This document shows positions 38,295 to 48,527 of a stretch of DNA of 64,000 bases, piece after piece. Position numbers and translations under genes: made by a program. A model generated the notes under the pieces. That model did not search any database and was not told the DNA's origin. It saw nothing but the letters and a program-made list of their open reading frames with translations. Position 1 is the first letter of the stretch; the number at the start of each line of letters is the position of its first letter. Source of the DNA: Trematomus loennbergii (taxonomy: Eukaryota > Chordata > Actinopteri > Perciformes > Nototheniidae); NCBI GenBank assembly GCA_012861695.1, contig JAAOOA010000033.1, positions 11,834,325 to 11,898,324 on the forward strand. Direction: 5' to 3'.

Positions 38295-39860
38295 TTGACT
38301 GCCTCACAGTTCTCTGATGTTTTTAATGCTTCTCCGATCTGTAAATTAGATGTGAACTGTGCTTTTAATGCTGATGAGCTTATCTCCATGTTTGACTCGA
38401 CATGCACACTAATACTGGATTCTGTTGCTCCTTTTACGCTTAGACGCACCAAAGTTCTATCAGAGCCGTGGCTCAATGACTGTACTCGTGCTCTCAGACG
38501 CGCTTGCAGGCGTGCAGAGAGAAAATGGAAAAAGGATAAACTCCATGTCTCCCTAGAAATCCTTCGTGCTTGCCTTTCTGACTACCAGACGGCAGTCAAA
38601 GCAGCCAAAACAGAGCACATTTCTCTGTTAATCTCCAAAAACAGCCATAAACCTCAGGTTCTTTTTAATGTCCTCAACTCTATCATTAATCCCTGTGATG
38701 TTTCTTCTATTGTCCCATCGACTACTCTCTGTGATAAGTTTCTTACATTTTTTATTGAAAAGTATCTGCTCTTAGGCTAGCCCACACTAGTGCTACCCCA
38801 GATCCTGCTCCTTTTCTGTGCCCTGCTGTCCTCGACCACTTTGAGCCTGTATCCCTCTCTTCTCTCTCGGATGTAGTCAAGCACCTGCGGCCGACAAACT
38901 GCACCTCAGACAGCATTCCCTCTCGCCTTCTCAGAGATGTTTTTGATTCAGTTGGAGCAAGTATTTTATTACTTTTAAACACCTCTCTTAGCTCAGGATG
39001 TGTCCCAGCTGCCTTCAAACATGCCGTGGTTAAGCCACTACTTAAAAAGAAAAATCTCGACCCCTCCATTCTCGCAAATTTTAGGCCCATCTCCCAGCTA
39101 CCTTTTTTATCAAAAGCCCTGGAGCGAGTAGTCTACGCCCAGCTGCAGTCTTTTTTAACCATCCATGGAATCCATGAAAAGTTTCAGTCTGGCTTCAAAC
39201 CCATGCACAGCACTGAAACAGCCCTTTTAAGAGTTTTTAATGATCTGCTCCTAGCCGCCGACTCAGGTAGCCCAGCTGTCTTGGTGCTGTTAGACCTGAC
39301 AGCTGCCTTTGACACTGTGGACCATAGCATCCTGCTGTCACGGCTTGAACAGTCCGCTGGCATCACAGGCTCTGCCCTTGCATGGTTCAGGTCCTACCTG
39401 ACAGACCGTAGCTTCTCGGTACAGCTAGGTGCCTTCTCCTCTGCCAAAGCCCCTCTTACCTGTGGGGTTCCCCAAGGCTCGATTCTGGGCCCCATCCTTT
39501 TTCTACTGTACATACTGCCCCTAGGTTCAATTCTCACAAAACATAATATTCCCTTCCACTGCTACGCCGACGATGTACAGATCTATCTGCCTCTCAAAGC
39601 AAATGTCAAACACTCACTACAGCAGTTGATGGACTGCTTACAGAGATAAAATCCTGGCTGAGCAAAAACTTCTCAACCTCAACGAGAGCAAGACTGAGGT
39701 CATCTTTTTTGGACCGCAACCTCCAGCCTCTCCGGTTGATATTCTGGGCTCTCTCAAAAAAAACATCCTCCCCTCGGTCATGAACCTTGGAGTGACCTTC
39801 ACTAGCACTTTTAAATTCGACAAGCAGGTCAGCACCGTAGTCAAATCCTGCTTTTTTAAA
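38295..39860 (+). pseudogene. L2-like reverse transcriptase, frameshifted
   Basis: The protein is readable across three frames. 38295-38780 gives the linker region before the polymerase (FSDVFNASPICKLDVN, LSEPWLNDCTRALRRACRRA). After a frameshift near 38765, 38785-39649 gives the polymerase: AVVKPLLKKKNLDPS, NFRPISQLPFLSKALERVV, LVLLDLTAAFDTVDH (first catalytic Asp), TCGVPQGSILGPILF and FHCYADDVQIYLPL (the YADD catalytic pair). Another single-base shift near 39640 leads to SWLSKNFLNLNESKTEVIFF. All core motifs are intact as residues, so the damage is recent or mild. In an intact element this enzyme copies the LINE RNA at the nicked target. Confidence 0.9.
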
Positions 39861-39868
39861 TAAGACTA

Positions 39869-40240
39869 TTGGCCAAAACCAAGTCGTATTTATCTTTTAA
39901 TGACTTAGAAAGGGTTATTAACGCCTTTGTAACCTCGAGACTGGACTATTGCAACGCTCTGTATGTGGGTATGGACCAGGCCTCAATTAAACGCCTGCAG
40001 CTAGTCCAAAACGCAGCTGCACGTTTGCTGACTGGCCACAAAAAGCGTGACCACATCACCCCTATTCTGGCCTCACTACACTGGCTTCCAGTTCGGTTCA
40101 GAATTGATTTTAAAATCCTTTTATTTGTTTTTAAAGCACTAAATGGGCTGGCTCCGGCCTATATAGCTGAACCTCCAGCGCTACACCCCAGCCAGAGCTT
40201 TAAGGCTGCTGCTGCTGGTAGTGCCCAAGACCAGGCTTAA
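39869..40240 (+). pseudogene. L2-like LINE C-terminal domain
   Basis: This piece continues the reverse transcriptase region after a shift near 39850: FVTSRLDYCNALYVGMDQAS, RLQLVQNAAARLLTG, and the ITPILASLHWLPVRFRIDFK and LNGLAPAYIAE motifs typical of the end of L2/CR1/jockey-type polyproteins. The final WNTLPLHVRSAQTLGVFKS segment follows in another frame near 40280-40340. The reading is broken, but the domain order is normal. Confidence 0.85.
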
Positions 40241-40561
40241 AACCCGAGGGCACCGAGCCTTCGCAGCAGCTGGCCCTAGGCTCTGGAACACTCTGCCCCT
40301 CCATGTGAGGTCGGCCCAGACCCTAGGGGTTTTTAAATCTAACTAAAAACACACTTCTTCTCTCTGGCTTTCTAGTTAGAGCGGAGCACGACTCCTGACT
40401 TTTCCTTGTGTTTTATTTTTATTTTGTTTTTATATATATCTGTTGTAATTTATTGTCGTTTATTGTGATTGTAGTAATGTGTTTTTATTACATGTACAGC
40501 ACTTTGGCTCGACCAAAAATCGCTTTTAAATGTGCTATATAAATAAAACCTGATTTGATTT

Positions 40562-40900
40562 GATAAATGCACTTTAACACAGGGGTATCTCCTCTTGCAC
40601 TTTATGTATTTCTTGTATCATCTCTTGCACTTAATATGTCGTTGCTGCTATAGTGTACTGCCATGTGGTTAATGCTTGTGTGTGCTGCTCTTGCTCTTTT
40701 GCATATCATGTATTTATTTTTTGCTATGTTTACAAATGTCATGTTCTTATATGTTGTATGTGAGGGACTACGGATGAAAATTAGCTCAAAACTAAAATCC
40801 TGCATATTTACACTTTATTATTACATTACATTATTTGTCTAAAGTGTTCATTAATGTGCACTGTCCCTATTCAAATAAACGATTAAATAAAATTTATTTA
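40562..40900 (+). mobile_element. Probable 3' UTR of the older LINE, resumed after the L2 insertion
   Basis: After the (TGATT)n tail of the L2-like element, the sequence returns to a different, AT-rich UTR with GAGGGACTACGGATGAAAAT, AATTAGCTCAAA and a CTGTCCCTATTCAAATAAAC end. I associate this 3' UTR style with fish LINEs of the kind whose C-terminus lies at 37384-37944. A poly(A)-signal-like AATAAA lies near the end. The match to the upstream fragment is inferred from family resemblance, not from a copy in this window. Confidence 0.55.
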
Positions 40901-43900
40901 TTAAATAAAATGAATATTGCCATGATGACACACACTGTATAGGTTAGTAAAACCATACCTGAATGCATGTCCTGTTTCCCTACTAGTTTTTACCATATAA
41001 TTCTGATCAAAATAGTAAAATGAAGATTTGTCTTCATGCTGTGTAAGGTCAGTTCAATTGGGAGATGAGGGAGTTCCAACACTCACACAGAGAAGTCACA
41101 CATGCACTCTGCCGCAGTTACAACATATTGCCTCATGATCCCTTTGGAGTTCCTCATGTTTAAAACACATAATCTCATTTCTAAACCCAAATTACTTATT
41201 GATCATTAATTTAAAACCTCTACATAATATTTGAAGAACAGTTCTGGATTATCAACAGTTCTGTCCAGTTCAACTTGTTGGAGTTATTAAACTTTCACAT
41301 AAACACAGCTCAAACCGTCTCAATGAAGATGATGCAAGGACATCAAAGTCGAAAAGTATATTTAACTTTTTATCTTATTTTCTTCGTTTTTCAGGTATTT
41401 CGTTCTCTTATTAGAGGACATAATTACACTGAATGTACACATATCCCATCACGTTTTTACTTCAGTGTATTTTACATATATCTGACTGTGGTTGAGACTT
41501 TTTCTTAAAACCTAGAATATATCTCTATATATAAGTTTTTACAGGGATCCTAACTTGACTGCCACAACGATGCTGATTGGACCATAGCAATTCACGATTC
41601 ATAATAAAAATCCAACCTTTTAAGAACAGTAAGGAGGATAATGATTACGTTTATAATAACTTTATATTTTATTTTTAAATATAGAGCACCTATTCATTAC
41701 CAATAACCTTTTTAAGTAACATTGCTTTACATTAAATCTTTCTATGAACCCTTTACCTTAATTACTTTGTATTCTGTTTTTTCCTTTAGGGATGACCAAA
41801 CCTTTATTGCCCTAAATATGTCATAATGATAGCAGTACAAGACACACACACACACGTTTAGTGAAACACAAAGCATACATACTGTTACAACCATCTCTAT
41901 CCTGCTCACACAAGTAATCCCATGATTTCTTGCACAGCATTTCCTTAATAGAAACCATACAGATATCTACACACACACTCACTTGCACTAAAAGACACAC
42001 TAACACAGTTTCCTGTCTGCGCCTCTCAGATACTGGCCACTCTCTGATGTATGGGAGGTCAGTGGTCTAAACATTTTCTCACTGTGGGCTGCAGGCTCAG
42101 GGGTCTGCTTGGTCAGCACACAACTGCTCACCCTTATCAACAAATTGGGAATACCTGCAGGACTTCCACTGTTAGAAAGTCATGAAGAGTGTGTGTTTGT
42201 GTGTGCCTGTGCCTCCAGGAACAACTTATAAGATCAGAGGATCAAACAGAAAGCATTTATCTTCAGCTTGTTTTTTACAAGGGGAAAATAACATCCCATG
42301 AAGGCAAATCATTTAACTATCAAGAGGAATTGACAAGGGATTAAGGTGGATTTTAACATATTTCCTGGTTGCTTATTGTATAACACATCCCAGCATCAGT
42401 GGTAAAGGCAATAATTAAGGCGTGTATATCAGATACCATCTGGTTCAACACAAAACTACTTTGATAAGACAGGAACACATCATATTCATAGCTATGTATA
42501 GACATGCTTCGTGTTTACACCATGCACAGTTCCTTTTTAGCGTGTATTATAAACGTCCTCAAAGTATTGTGAAAAGCCGGAGAAAAGGAACATGTGCACG
42601 ATCAAAAGGAAGGCAATTTGCTGGGAAATTGACAATGATTGGTCATTGTGCTCTGCGGTATGAATACATTGTTTGCATTTTAAATGGTGTAACTTTAGTC
42701 ACTCTTGTTCAATTGTTAAAAGCCTCAACGAAGCCCTGCTGTGATGGAAGGAAATAGACTTTTCATCAGTCAATTGTGGAGCAGGTAATTCACTCATGGT
42801 GTTTTTTATTATGCAGAGAACTATGTCAATTTGCTTTAGAAGCGGTTCTTAGATTTTCTAAGACTTGGTCGTCTAATTTCCCCTTTTTATACGGACTACA
42901 TTTTTGGAAAGTAAACAATTATATAGAGCATGAATGATCCATATAAGGCTTAAGATATATAATAAGCATAATTGATTGACAGACAAATTAAGAATAATAC
43001 CATCCTCATTCTTCAAACCCACTTTAAACAAACACGTAAATACGTTCTGATGGTGTGGAGAAAGGCTTGTCAGATTGACTTTGCAATGGTGGAGAGAAAT
43101 AAACTCGCAACAGTCCAAACGGCTTTCATTATCAAAAGCCAACAGAAAAGTGGTTAGAGGATTTACATCTGGCTTGAAATTAATATTGTTTGAATCAGAA
43201 CATGTAGGCGATGTACTCTACAACTTTGCTCTTCCTATTATCTGTTCCATATTGTAAACGTGTTTCCTAAACTACACAACCTGTCTCTGTCCTCCCACTG
43301 AAGAAGCTATTTACTTGAAGATTTTATTGACAAGATGGAAAATAATGACTCTATCCCTTTGCGGCAGAGCACCGTTAAGCTTACAGCTGTAAAAGCAATT
43401 ACATACATGTGGGGATATAGTAGGAGAGGATATAGTAATAGGGAGGCATGAGATGACAGATATGAGTAAAGGTTTAAATCACATTAGGTGATGTGCAGCA
43501 AGGGACAAGTAAGCAGGACTCATTATCGAGTAACACCTCTTCCGGCTCAATTTGTGTGTGACAGTGGAGAGTGGGAGGTTGAGAGGAGAGAGGAAATAAG
43601 AGCTGTATAGGAAGGTGGTAGGGTGGAGGAGACAGTAAGATCATAAATAAGTAGCAGCATATAGAGACAAAAACAGGAACAGGATACAGTTTTGAGTTTA
43701 ATGTCTGGTAAAGATGTGGGTACAGTACGTATGCCGTATTTTCTACTATATGCATTATAGTATAAAGAAATATGCAATCCCTAGACAACCAGTTCCCATT
43801 CTATTGTCAGTTATGTGGTGACATAAGACAATGAGCAGGGAGGGATAAACTACAACACCTACTACAACTCTGTGTTATATTTGTTTAAATTCTTTTAACA

Positions 43901-44833
43901 TTAAAGGAAAAGTATTGGTGCTATCTGGGTGACAAACACATACATTAAACATAAAGATGACAGATTGCCACTATCAAAGACGACAAACACAGTTTAGAGA
44001 GTTATTAACTAAGAACATCATAAGGTGAATGGTTATGATGAAAAAAGCAAATTATGAAAACAGATCAATATGATTATGACTTTAACATTTCTTTATATTC
44101 TCTATGATATTTATTTTTCTATTTCTATATATCATATTTGCATTGTATTTTATTCCACACTTGAGCTACAGTGGGTCCACTTAGAAGAGTGAAAGCTCCC
44201 AAACTGCAGTGTCAGAAATCTTAATCGATTCTTTCCAGCACTGAATGAGATATAGCAAAGAAGAATAAGAATAAATTGTCTTTTTTTGAAAAATATGCAT
44301 AACTTTATTCTACTCCCACGATGGAAAACTACAGAGACTGAATGTCACATTGGCTTTACTCAGCAAAAATTCCGATGGAGCATTATCAAGGCCTATTATC
44401 ATTGCTTATCTTTGTCGTCACTGCTCAGAATTCTTTTTTCAAATTCAGCAATACCAGGAGGAAGGAGAGGACGAACAAGCAGCGGCAACTTCTTTGCAAC
44501 AACAGGGAAAACAGGAGGGTATAGAAGAGGTACCTTGAAGGCAGGAGGAGAGAAATGAAAAAGGAAAAATAATGTAAGAGAGGACAGGTGAGAAGGAAAT
44601 CAGATATGTGGTGCAAAAGAAGAGAAGTCCAAGGCTATTCTACTTCCACTGCACATGATTAGGGAGTTTTTCAAATTCTCCATCAGACCACATGAAAGAC
44701 TCTACCTGAGAAAGTTCCTTTACTGATCTTTTTTCAACCAACACTTTAAAATATAAACCTAAAAAGCAACAATACACACATCACTCATGTTGAATTATAT
44801 TCATATCTGTTGTTGATGAGGTATGTATTATAT
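40901..44833. other. Non-genic DNA
   Basis: No gene is supported over about 3.9 kb. The longest frames (42422-42757 and 43474-43788) lack recognisable domains. Small CA/TG patches occur at 41840-41855 and 42190-42205. Confidence 0.5.
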
Positions 44834-44956
44834 AATGAGGTTAAATGTTAACATAGGTTCAGGAGCATGGCCACGCCTAAAACTCCGCCTCAAACCACGG
44901 CCACCCCTATTTATATCCGGTGAAAGCTTCCGGCCACCGCTTGTCTCATCTTTCAA
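44834..44956 (+). repeat. Split direct repeat A1
   Basis: Starts AATGAGGTTAAATGTTAAC and ends CTCATCTTTCAA. It matches A2 (48707-48830) with about four differences over 123 bp. It includes a TATA-like CTATTTATATCCGG (44908-44921) about 130 bp before the gag-like ATG, so it probably holds the promoter. Confidence 0.9.
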
Positions 44957-45042
44957 AGATCGACAGGCAGACTGTGATTCACGCTGCGCGTCGTCACAGA
45001 TCAATACAAACAAACGCTACCACAAGAACATTGCTACTCACC

Positions 45043-45693
45043 ATGGATCCCGAAATCCTGATCAACTCGCCGGAGTCAGATGAAGATCTCTTCGACATCG
45101 GCTACCCGCCATCCTCGGGTCAGCAGACGGATCCAAGTCAAGCATCCGAACGGAGCCGCGTGTGCTCGGCAATCAGTGTCCCACACACCAGCCGCTACCG
45201 CTCCCGCTCAAGCTCCCCCAACGAGATACCTCCAACTCCAGACAGGTCCCAGGCTTCGCCTACTCCGCCAGCGAGGGCAAACAGCCAGGGCCGCAACAGG
45301 TACAGCCAGCTCCAATCTCCCCACCACCGGCAGCCTGCCTCACTCGCAGCTCCCGGCCACTCGCAGCGGCGCACTCGACGCTCCACAACAGAGCCCGAAC
45401 GCACTCAACGCTCCACAACAGAGCCCGAACGCACTCGACACTCCACAACAGAGCCCGAACGCACTCTACGCTACACAACAGAGCCCGAACGCACTCGACG
45501 CTCCACAACAGAGCCCAAACGCACTCGACACTCCACAACAGAGCCCGAACTACGGAGGTGGACAGTCATTCAGCACTCGACGCTCCACAACAGAGCCCGA
45601 ACTACGGAGGTGGATAGTCATTCAGCACTCGACGCTCCACAACAGAGCCCGAACTACGGAGGTGGACAGTCATGCAACTCCAACGTTTCCTGA
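45043..45693 (+). CDS. Gag-like N-terminal open frame of the split-repeat element
   Basis: The ATG at 45043 has a good vertebrate start context (CTCACCATGG) and follows A1 by under 100 bp. The first residues, MDPEILINSPESDEDLFDIG, are acidic; then comes a Ser/Pro/Arg-rich stretch (RYRSRSSSPNEIPPTPDRSQ). From 45371 the frame enters a tandem array and becomes a repeated basic 10-mer (RRSTTEPERT-like). The protein is 216 residues, much shorter than full gag proteins. I recognise no nucleocapsid zinc knuckle. The start, position and composition suggest gag of a DIRS-order element; the frame in the array is arbitrary because alternative frames are also open. Probably non-functional. Confidence 0.5.
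   Translation: MDPEILINSPESDEDLFDIGYPPSSGQQTDPSQASERSRVCSAISVPHTSRYRSRSSSPNEIPPTPDRSQASPTPPARANSQGRNRYSQLQSPHHRQPASLAAPGHSQRRTRRSTTEPERTQRSTTEPERTRHSTTEPERTLRYTTEPERTRRSTTEPKRTRHSTTEPELRRWTVIQHSTLHNRARTTEVDSHSALDAPQQSPNYGGGQSCNSNVS
45371..45676 (+). repeat. Minisatellite 1 inside the gag-like frame (30-bp then 52-bp units)
   Basis: Six units of 30 bp (GCACTCGACGCTCCACAACA + GAGCCCGAAC) are followed by three 52-bp units in which the same 30 bp is extended by TACGGAGGTGGACAGTCATT + CA. The 30-bp units keep any frame open; each 52-bp unit shifts it. A single C-to-T change in the second long unit turns CAG into TAG. The longer unit probably arose when the array captured its downstream flank. Confidence 0.95.
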
Positions 45694-45845
45694 AGGAAAA
45701 CGGCATCCACTTTCACCGAAATGACAACAAGGCTAGACTGTTCAACATCTATAAAGCCTACAGCAGCACAACGGCAAGAACAACAACACACACAGCTCTT
45801 CCCGCTCCAGAGTCAACCACCGCGCGCGCGCACCACGGGTCGTGA
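45672..45845 (+). pseudogene. SAP-like helical segment of the gag-like protein, out of frame
   Basis: From ATG at 45672 the frame reads MQLQRFLKENGIHFHRNDNK, then ARLFNIYKAYSST. The L-x-x-F-L-K-x-x-G-I ... K-A-x-L-x-x-I pattern resembles the SAP-type helix-turn-helix DNA-binding motif found near the start of some transposon proteins. It lies in a different frame from the start at 45043, because the 52-bp units between them shift frame. The original protein probably joined the two. It ends at a stop at 45843. Confidence 0.4.
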
Positions 45846-46053
45846 CGTCACAGGCCTCCGTCCTCCTCCACGGACACAGCCCGACTCACCAGCACCCCCT
45901 GGTGGGGGCCAGGTTGTATTGCCCTCTGTGCCTGCTCACAGGCTTCACAAAAATCCCCTTGCACATACATCCCTTCATCCCTCCATCCCTTCTTCTTCTC
46001 TACCTTCAGCAGTCCACAGCTACCCAGCTTCTGCTTACCTTCCTCCTTTAGCA

Positions 46054-46867
46054 ACGTGTCTCCTGGTAGCAACCAGGTACACGGACGTTAGCATGTTCAG
46101 TTAAACGTGTCTCCAGGTAACAACCAGGTACACGGACGTTAGCATGTTCAATTAAACGTGTCTCCTGGTAGCAACCAGGTACACGGACGTTAGCATGTTC
46201 AGTTAAACGTGTCTCCAGGTAACAACCAGGTACACGGACGTTAGCATGTTCAGTTAAACGGTCTCCTGGTAGCAACCAGGTACACAGACGTTAGCATGTT
46301 CAGTTAAACGTGTCTCCAGGTAACAACCAGGTACACGGACGTTAGCATGTTCAGTTAAACGTGTCTCCTGGTAGCAACCAGGTACACGGACGTTAGCATG
46401 TTCAGTTAAACGTGTCTCCAGGTAACAACCAGGTACACGGACGTTAGCATGTTCAGTTAAACGTGTCTCCTGGTAGCAACCAGGTACACGGACCTTAGCA
46501 TGTTCAGTTAAACGTGTCTCCAGGTAACAACCAGGTACACGGACGTTAGCATGTTCAGTTAAACGTGTCTCCTGGTAGCAACCAGGTACACGACGTTAGC
46601 ATGTTCAGTTAAACGTGTCTCCTGGTAGCAACCAGGTACACGGACGTTAGCATGTTCAGTTAAACGTCTCTCCAGGTAACAACCAGGTACACGGACGTTA
46701 GCATGTTCAGTTAAACGTGTCTCCTGGTAGCAACCAGGTACACGGACGTTAGCATGTTCAGTTAAACGTGTCTCCTGGTAGCAACCAGGTACACGGACGT
46801 TAGCATGTTCAGTTAAACGTGTCTCCTGGTAGCAACCAGGTACACAGACGTTAGCATGCTCAGTTAA
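46054..46867. repeat. Minisatellite 2: 51-bp unit, about 16 copies, two alternating variants
   Basis: The unit contains ACGTGTCTCC, then either TGGTAGCAACC (variant 1) or AGGTAACAACC (variant 2), then AGGTACACGGACGTTAGCAT and GTTCAGTTAA. Variants alternate 1-2-1-2 for most of the array, then become irregular (1-1-2-1-1-1) at the right end. Fifty-one bases is 17 codons, so the minus strand stays open over many units except where single-base deletions occur (46260, 46590 region). Confidence 0.96.
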
Positions 46868-47078
46868 GAAATAAAGAAAGACGCTGCCCGTAGCAACAGC
46901 GTCCCACCCAGTAAACCAAGGGGCAGGGCCATGCCACATGCTAACCTATCAGCCGACTCTTACCCAGTACCTCCCTTTCCAACTGGTCTATCTTTTCCCC
47001 CTCCCCCTCCCCCTCCCCCCATCCCTACCCTATCCTTCCCCATCCCTTCCCCAACCTGCATTGTGTTTTGCTGCCACA

Positions 47079-47250
47079 GCTGCAACAGCTGCAACAGCGG
47101 CAACAGCGGCAACAGCTGCAACAGCGGCAACACCTGCATTGATTTTTGCTGCCATAGCTGCAACACCTGCAACAGCGGCAACAGCTGCAACAGCGGCAAC
47201 AGCTGCAACAGCGGCAACAGCTGCAACAGCGGCAACAGCAGCAACAGCGG
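47079..47250. repeat. Minisatellite 3: 9/18-bp GCAACAGCGGCAACAGCT units
   Basis: Imperfect repetition of GCAACAGCG and GCAACAGCT, giving Ala-Thr or Cys-Asn/Ser repeats in plus frames and Leu-rich or Cys-rich frames on the minus strand. It directly abuts the 38-bp array. The open frames here follow from the repeat and are not evidence for a protein. Confidence 0.93.
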
Positions 47251-47252
47251 CA

Positions 47253-47460
47253 GTGAGCAGACGCTCCAGTCTCTATCTCTATCTCTGACCCTCGCCGTGA
47301 GCAGACGCTCCGGTCTCTCTCTCTCTCTGACCCTCGCAGTGAGCAGACGCTCCGGTCCTCCCTCTCTGACCCTCGCAGCGAGCAGACGCTCCGGTCCCTC
47401 TCTCTCTGACGCCCGCAGTGAGCAGACGCTCCGGTCTCTCTCTCTGACCCTCGCAGCGAG
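47253..47460. repeat. Minisatellite 4, left block: about 38-bp unit
   Basis: Five to six copies of GTGAGCAGACGCTCCGGTCT + CTCTCTCTGACCCTCGCA, with variation in the CT run. The same unit continues at 47862-48124 on the far side of the 57-bp array, so the array was split or bridged by the second one. Confidence 0.95.
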
Positions 47461-47461
47461 T

Positions 47462-47842
47462 TCTCAGGACGACTAGAGATCTCCTCATAGTCCAGAACAG
47501 ACCTGAATCTAGTAGACTTCTCAGGATGACTAGAGATCTCCACATAGTCCAGAACAGACCTGAATCCAGTAGACTTCTCAGGATGACTAGAGATCTCCAC
47601 ATAGTCCAGAACAGACCTGAATCCAGTAGACTTCTCAGGATGACTAGAGATCTCCACATAGTCCAGAACAGACCTGAATCCAGTAGACTTCTCAGGATGA
47701 CTAGAGATCTCCACATAGTCCAGAACAGACCTGAATCCAGTAGACTTCTCAGGATGACTAGAGATCTCCACATAGTCCAGAACAGACCTGAATCCAGTAG
47801 ACTTCTCAGGATTACTAGAGATCTCCTCATAGTCCAGAACAG
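47462..47842. repeat. Minisatellite 5: 57-bp unit, 6.7 copies, between the two 38-bp blocks
   Basis: The unit is TCTCAGGATGACTAGAGATC + TCCACATAGTCCAGAACAGA + CCTGAATCCAGTAGACT. Inner units are nearly identical. The first and last units share variants such as CTCCTCATAG (inner units CTCCACATAG). Fifty-seven bases is 19 codons, and both strands stay open across it. Confidence 0.96.
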
Positions 47843-47861
47843 TTAACAGGCACAGCAAGCC

Positions 47862-48124
47862 CTCTGACCCTCGCAGCGAGTAGACGCTCCGGTCCCTCCC
47901 TCTCCGACCCTCGCCGTGAGCAGACGCTCCGGTCCCCCCCCTCCGACCCTCGCAGCGAGCAGACGCTCCGGTCCTCTCTCTCCGACCCTCGCAGCGAGCA
48001 GACGCTCCGGTCTCTCTCCCTCTGACCCTCGCAGCGAGCAGACGCTCCAGTCTCTCTCTCTCCGACCCTCGCCGTGAGCAGACGCTCCGGTCTCTCTCTC
48101 CCCGACCCTCGCCGTGTGCAGACC
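47862..48124. repeat. Minisatellite 4, right block: about 38-bp unit
   Basis: About seven more copies of the 47253-47460 unit (GCAGCGAGCAGACGCTCCGG...). Only about 20 bases of unrelated sequence separate its start from the 57-bp array. It ends abruptly at 48124, where the recombinase-bearing sequence begins. Confidence 0.95.
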
Positions 48125-48353
48125 CAACCTAACATTTATGGCATAAACGTATTCTTCCCTTAGAGCGTAACGGAGGCCCGGTTCTGGCAAACCGTGCATG
48201 CTAATTCTAACCCCTCAAGGTAATGTTTAGTTGGATTTAGAAGTGAAGATGTAGTCACTCGTTCCGGGCACGTTATCTTCAAGCCACACGTTTCTGGTCC
48301 AGAAACACTTTCAGAACATCCCGCACATTTTGGGGCACTCTCAGAATTAGAGC

Positions 48354-48485
48354 CATTTCTCCCGCATCGGCGCAGCATCCACAGCAGCTAGACCAGGCAT
48401 CTCTTATCCAACCACCTAGGCCCTCGGCCGCTCGTCATCCCAAGCGTACCACGCTTACATCCGCAACAATCTAAGCGACGTCTGA
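48354..48485 (+). pseudogene. Tyrosine recombinase C-terminal fragment
   Basis: Reading from 48354: HFSRIGAASTAARPGISYP, two residues, a stop (TAG, 48417-48419), then ALGRSSSQAYHAYIRNN and a stop at 48483. H-x-x-R followed by IGAA-x-TAAR, then LGR-x-SS-x-AY-x-x-YIR, is the C-terminal catalytic region of DIRS-order tyrosine recombinases: the His/Arg pair and the nucleophile Tyr. The usual Trp after LGR is Ser here and a stop splits the domain, so it is dead. The rest of the catalytic domain is not readable upstream. Its place directly before B1 is where the recombinase lies in Ngaro/PAT-type elements. Confidence 0.7.
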
Positions 48486-48527
48486 CATGCACACGCTTAA
48501 GTCAGTGCTTTTAATCCGACTCTTTTG

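Larger units (their letters stand above)
37945..40561 (+). mobile_element. L2-like LINE, nearly complete 3' half, nested in an older LINE
   Basis: The element contains in order: an endonuclease N-terminal piece (LLNARSIANKTFLLNDFF, LTETWV), a linker, the reverse transcriptase, a C-terminal domain and a 3' tail ending GTGCTATATAAATAAAACC plus (TGATT)n. The tail style is that of fish L2/CR1-clade elements. The middle of the endonuclease is missing (about 38190-38295) and several frameshifts break the frame, so it cannot make protein. It lies on the same strand as the LINE fragment before it, and it separates that fragment's coding end from a matching 3' UTR. Confidence 0.88.

Noticed and set aside
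46054..47842. Regularly repeated units resembling a CRISPR array
   Set aside because: Units are head-to-tail with no unique spacers, in a eukaryotic retroelement. They are minisatellites.
47025..47858. 277-codon minus-strand open frame, the longest in the window
   Set aside because: It runs through three tandem arrays (9/18, 38 and 57 bp) whose unit lengths happen to avoid stops. There is no domain, and the residue pattern just repeats the units.
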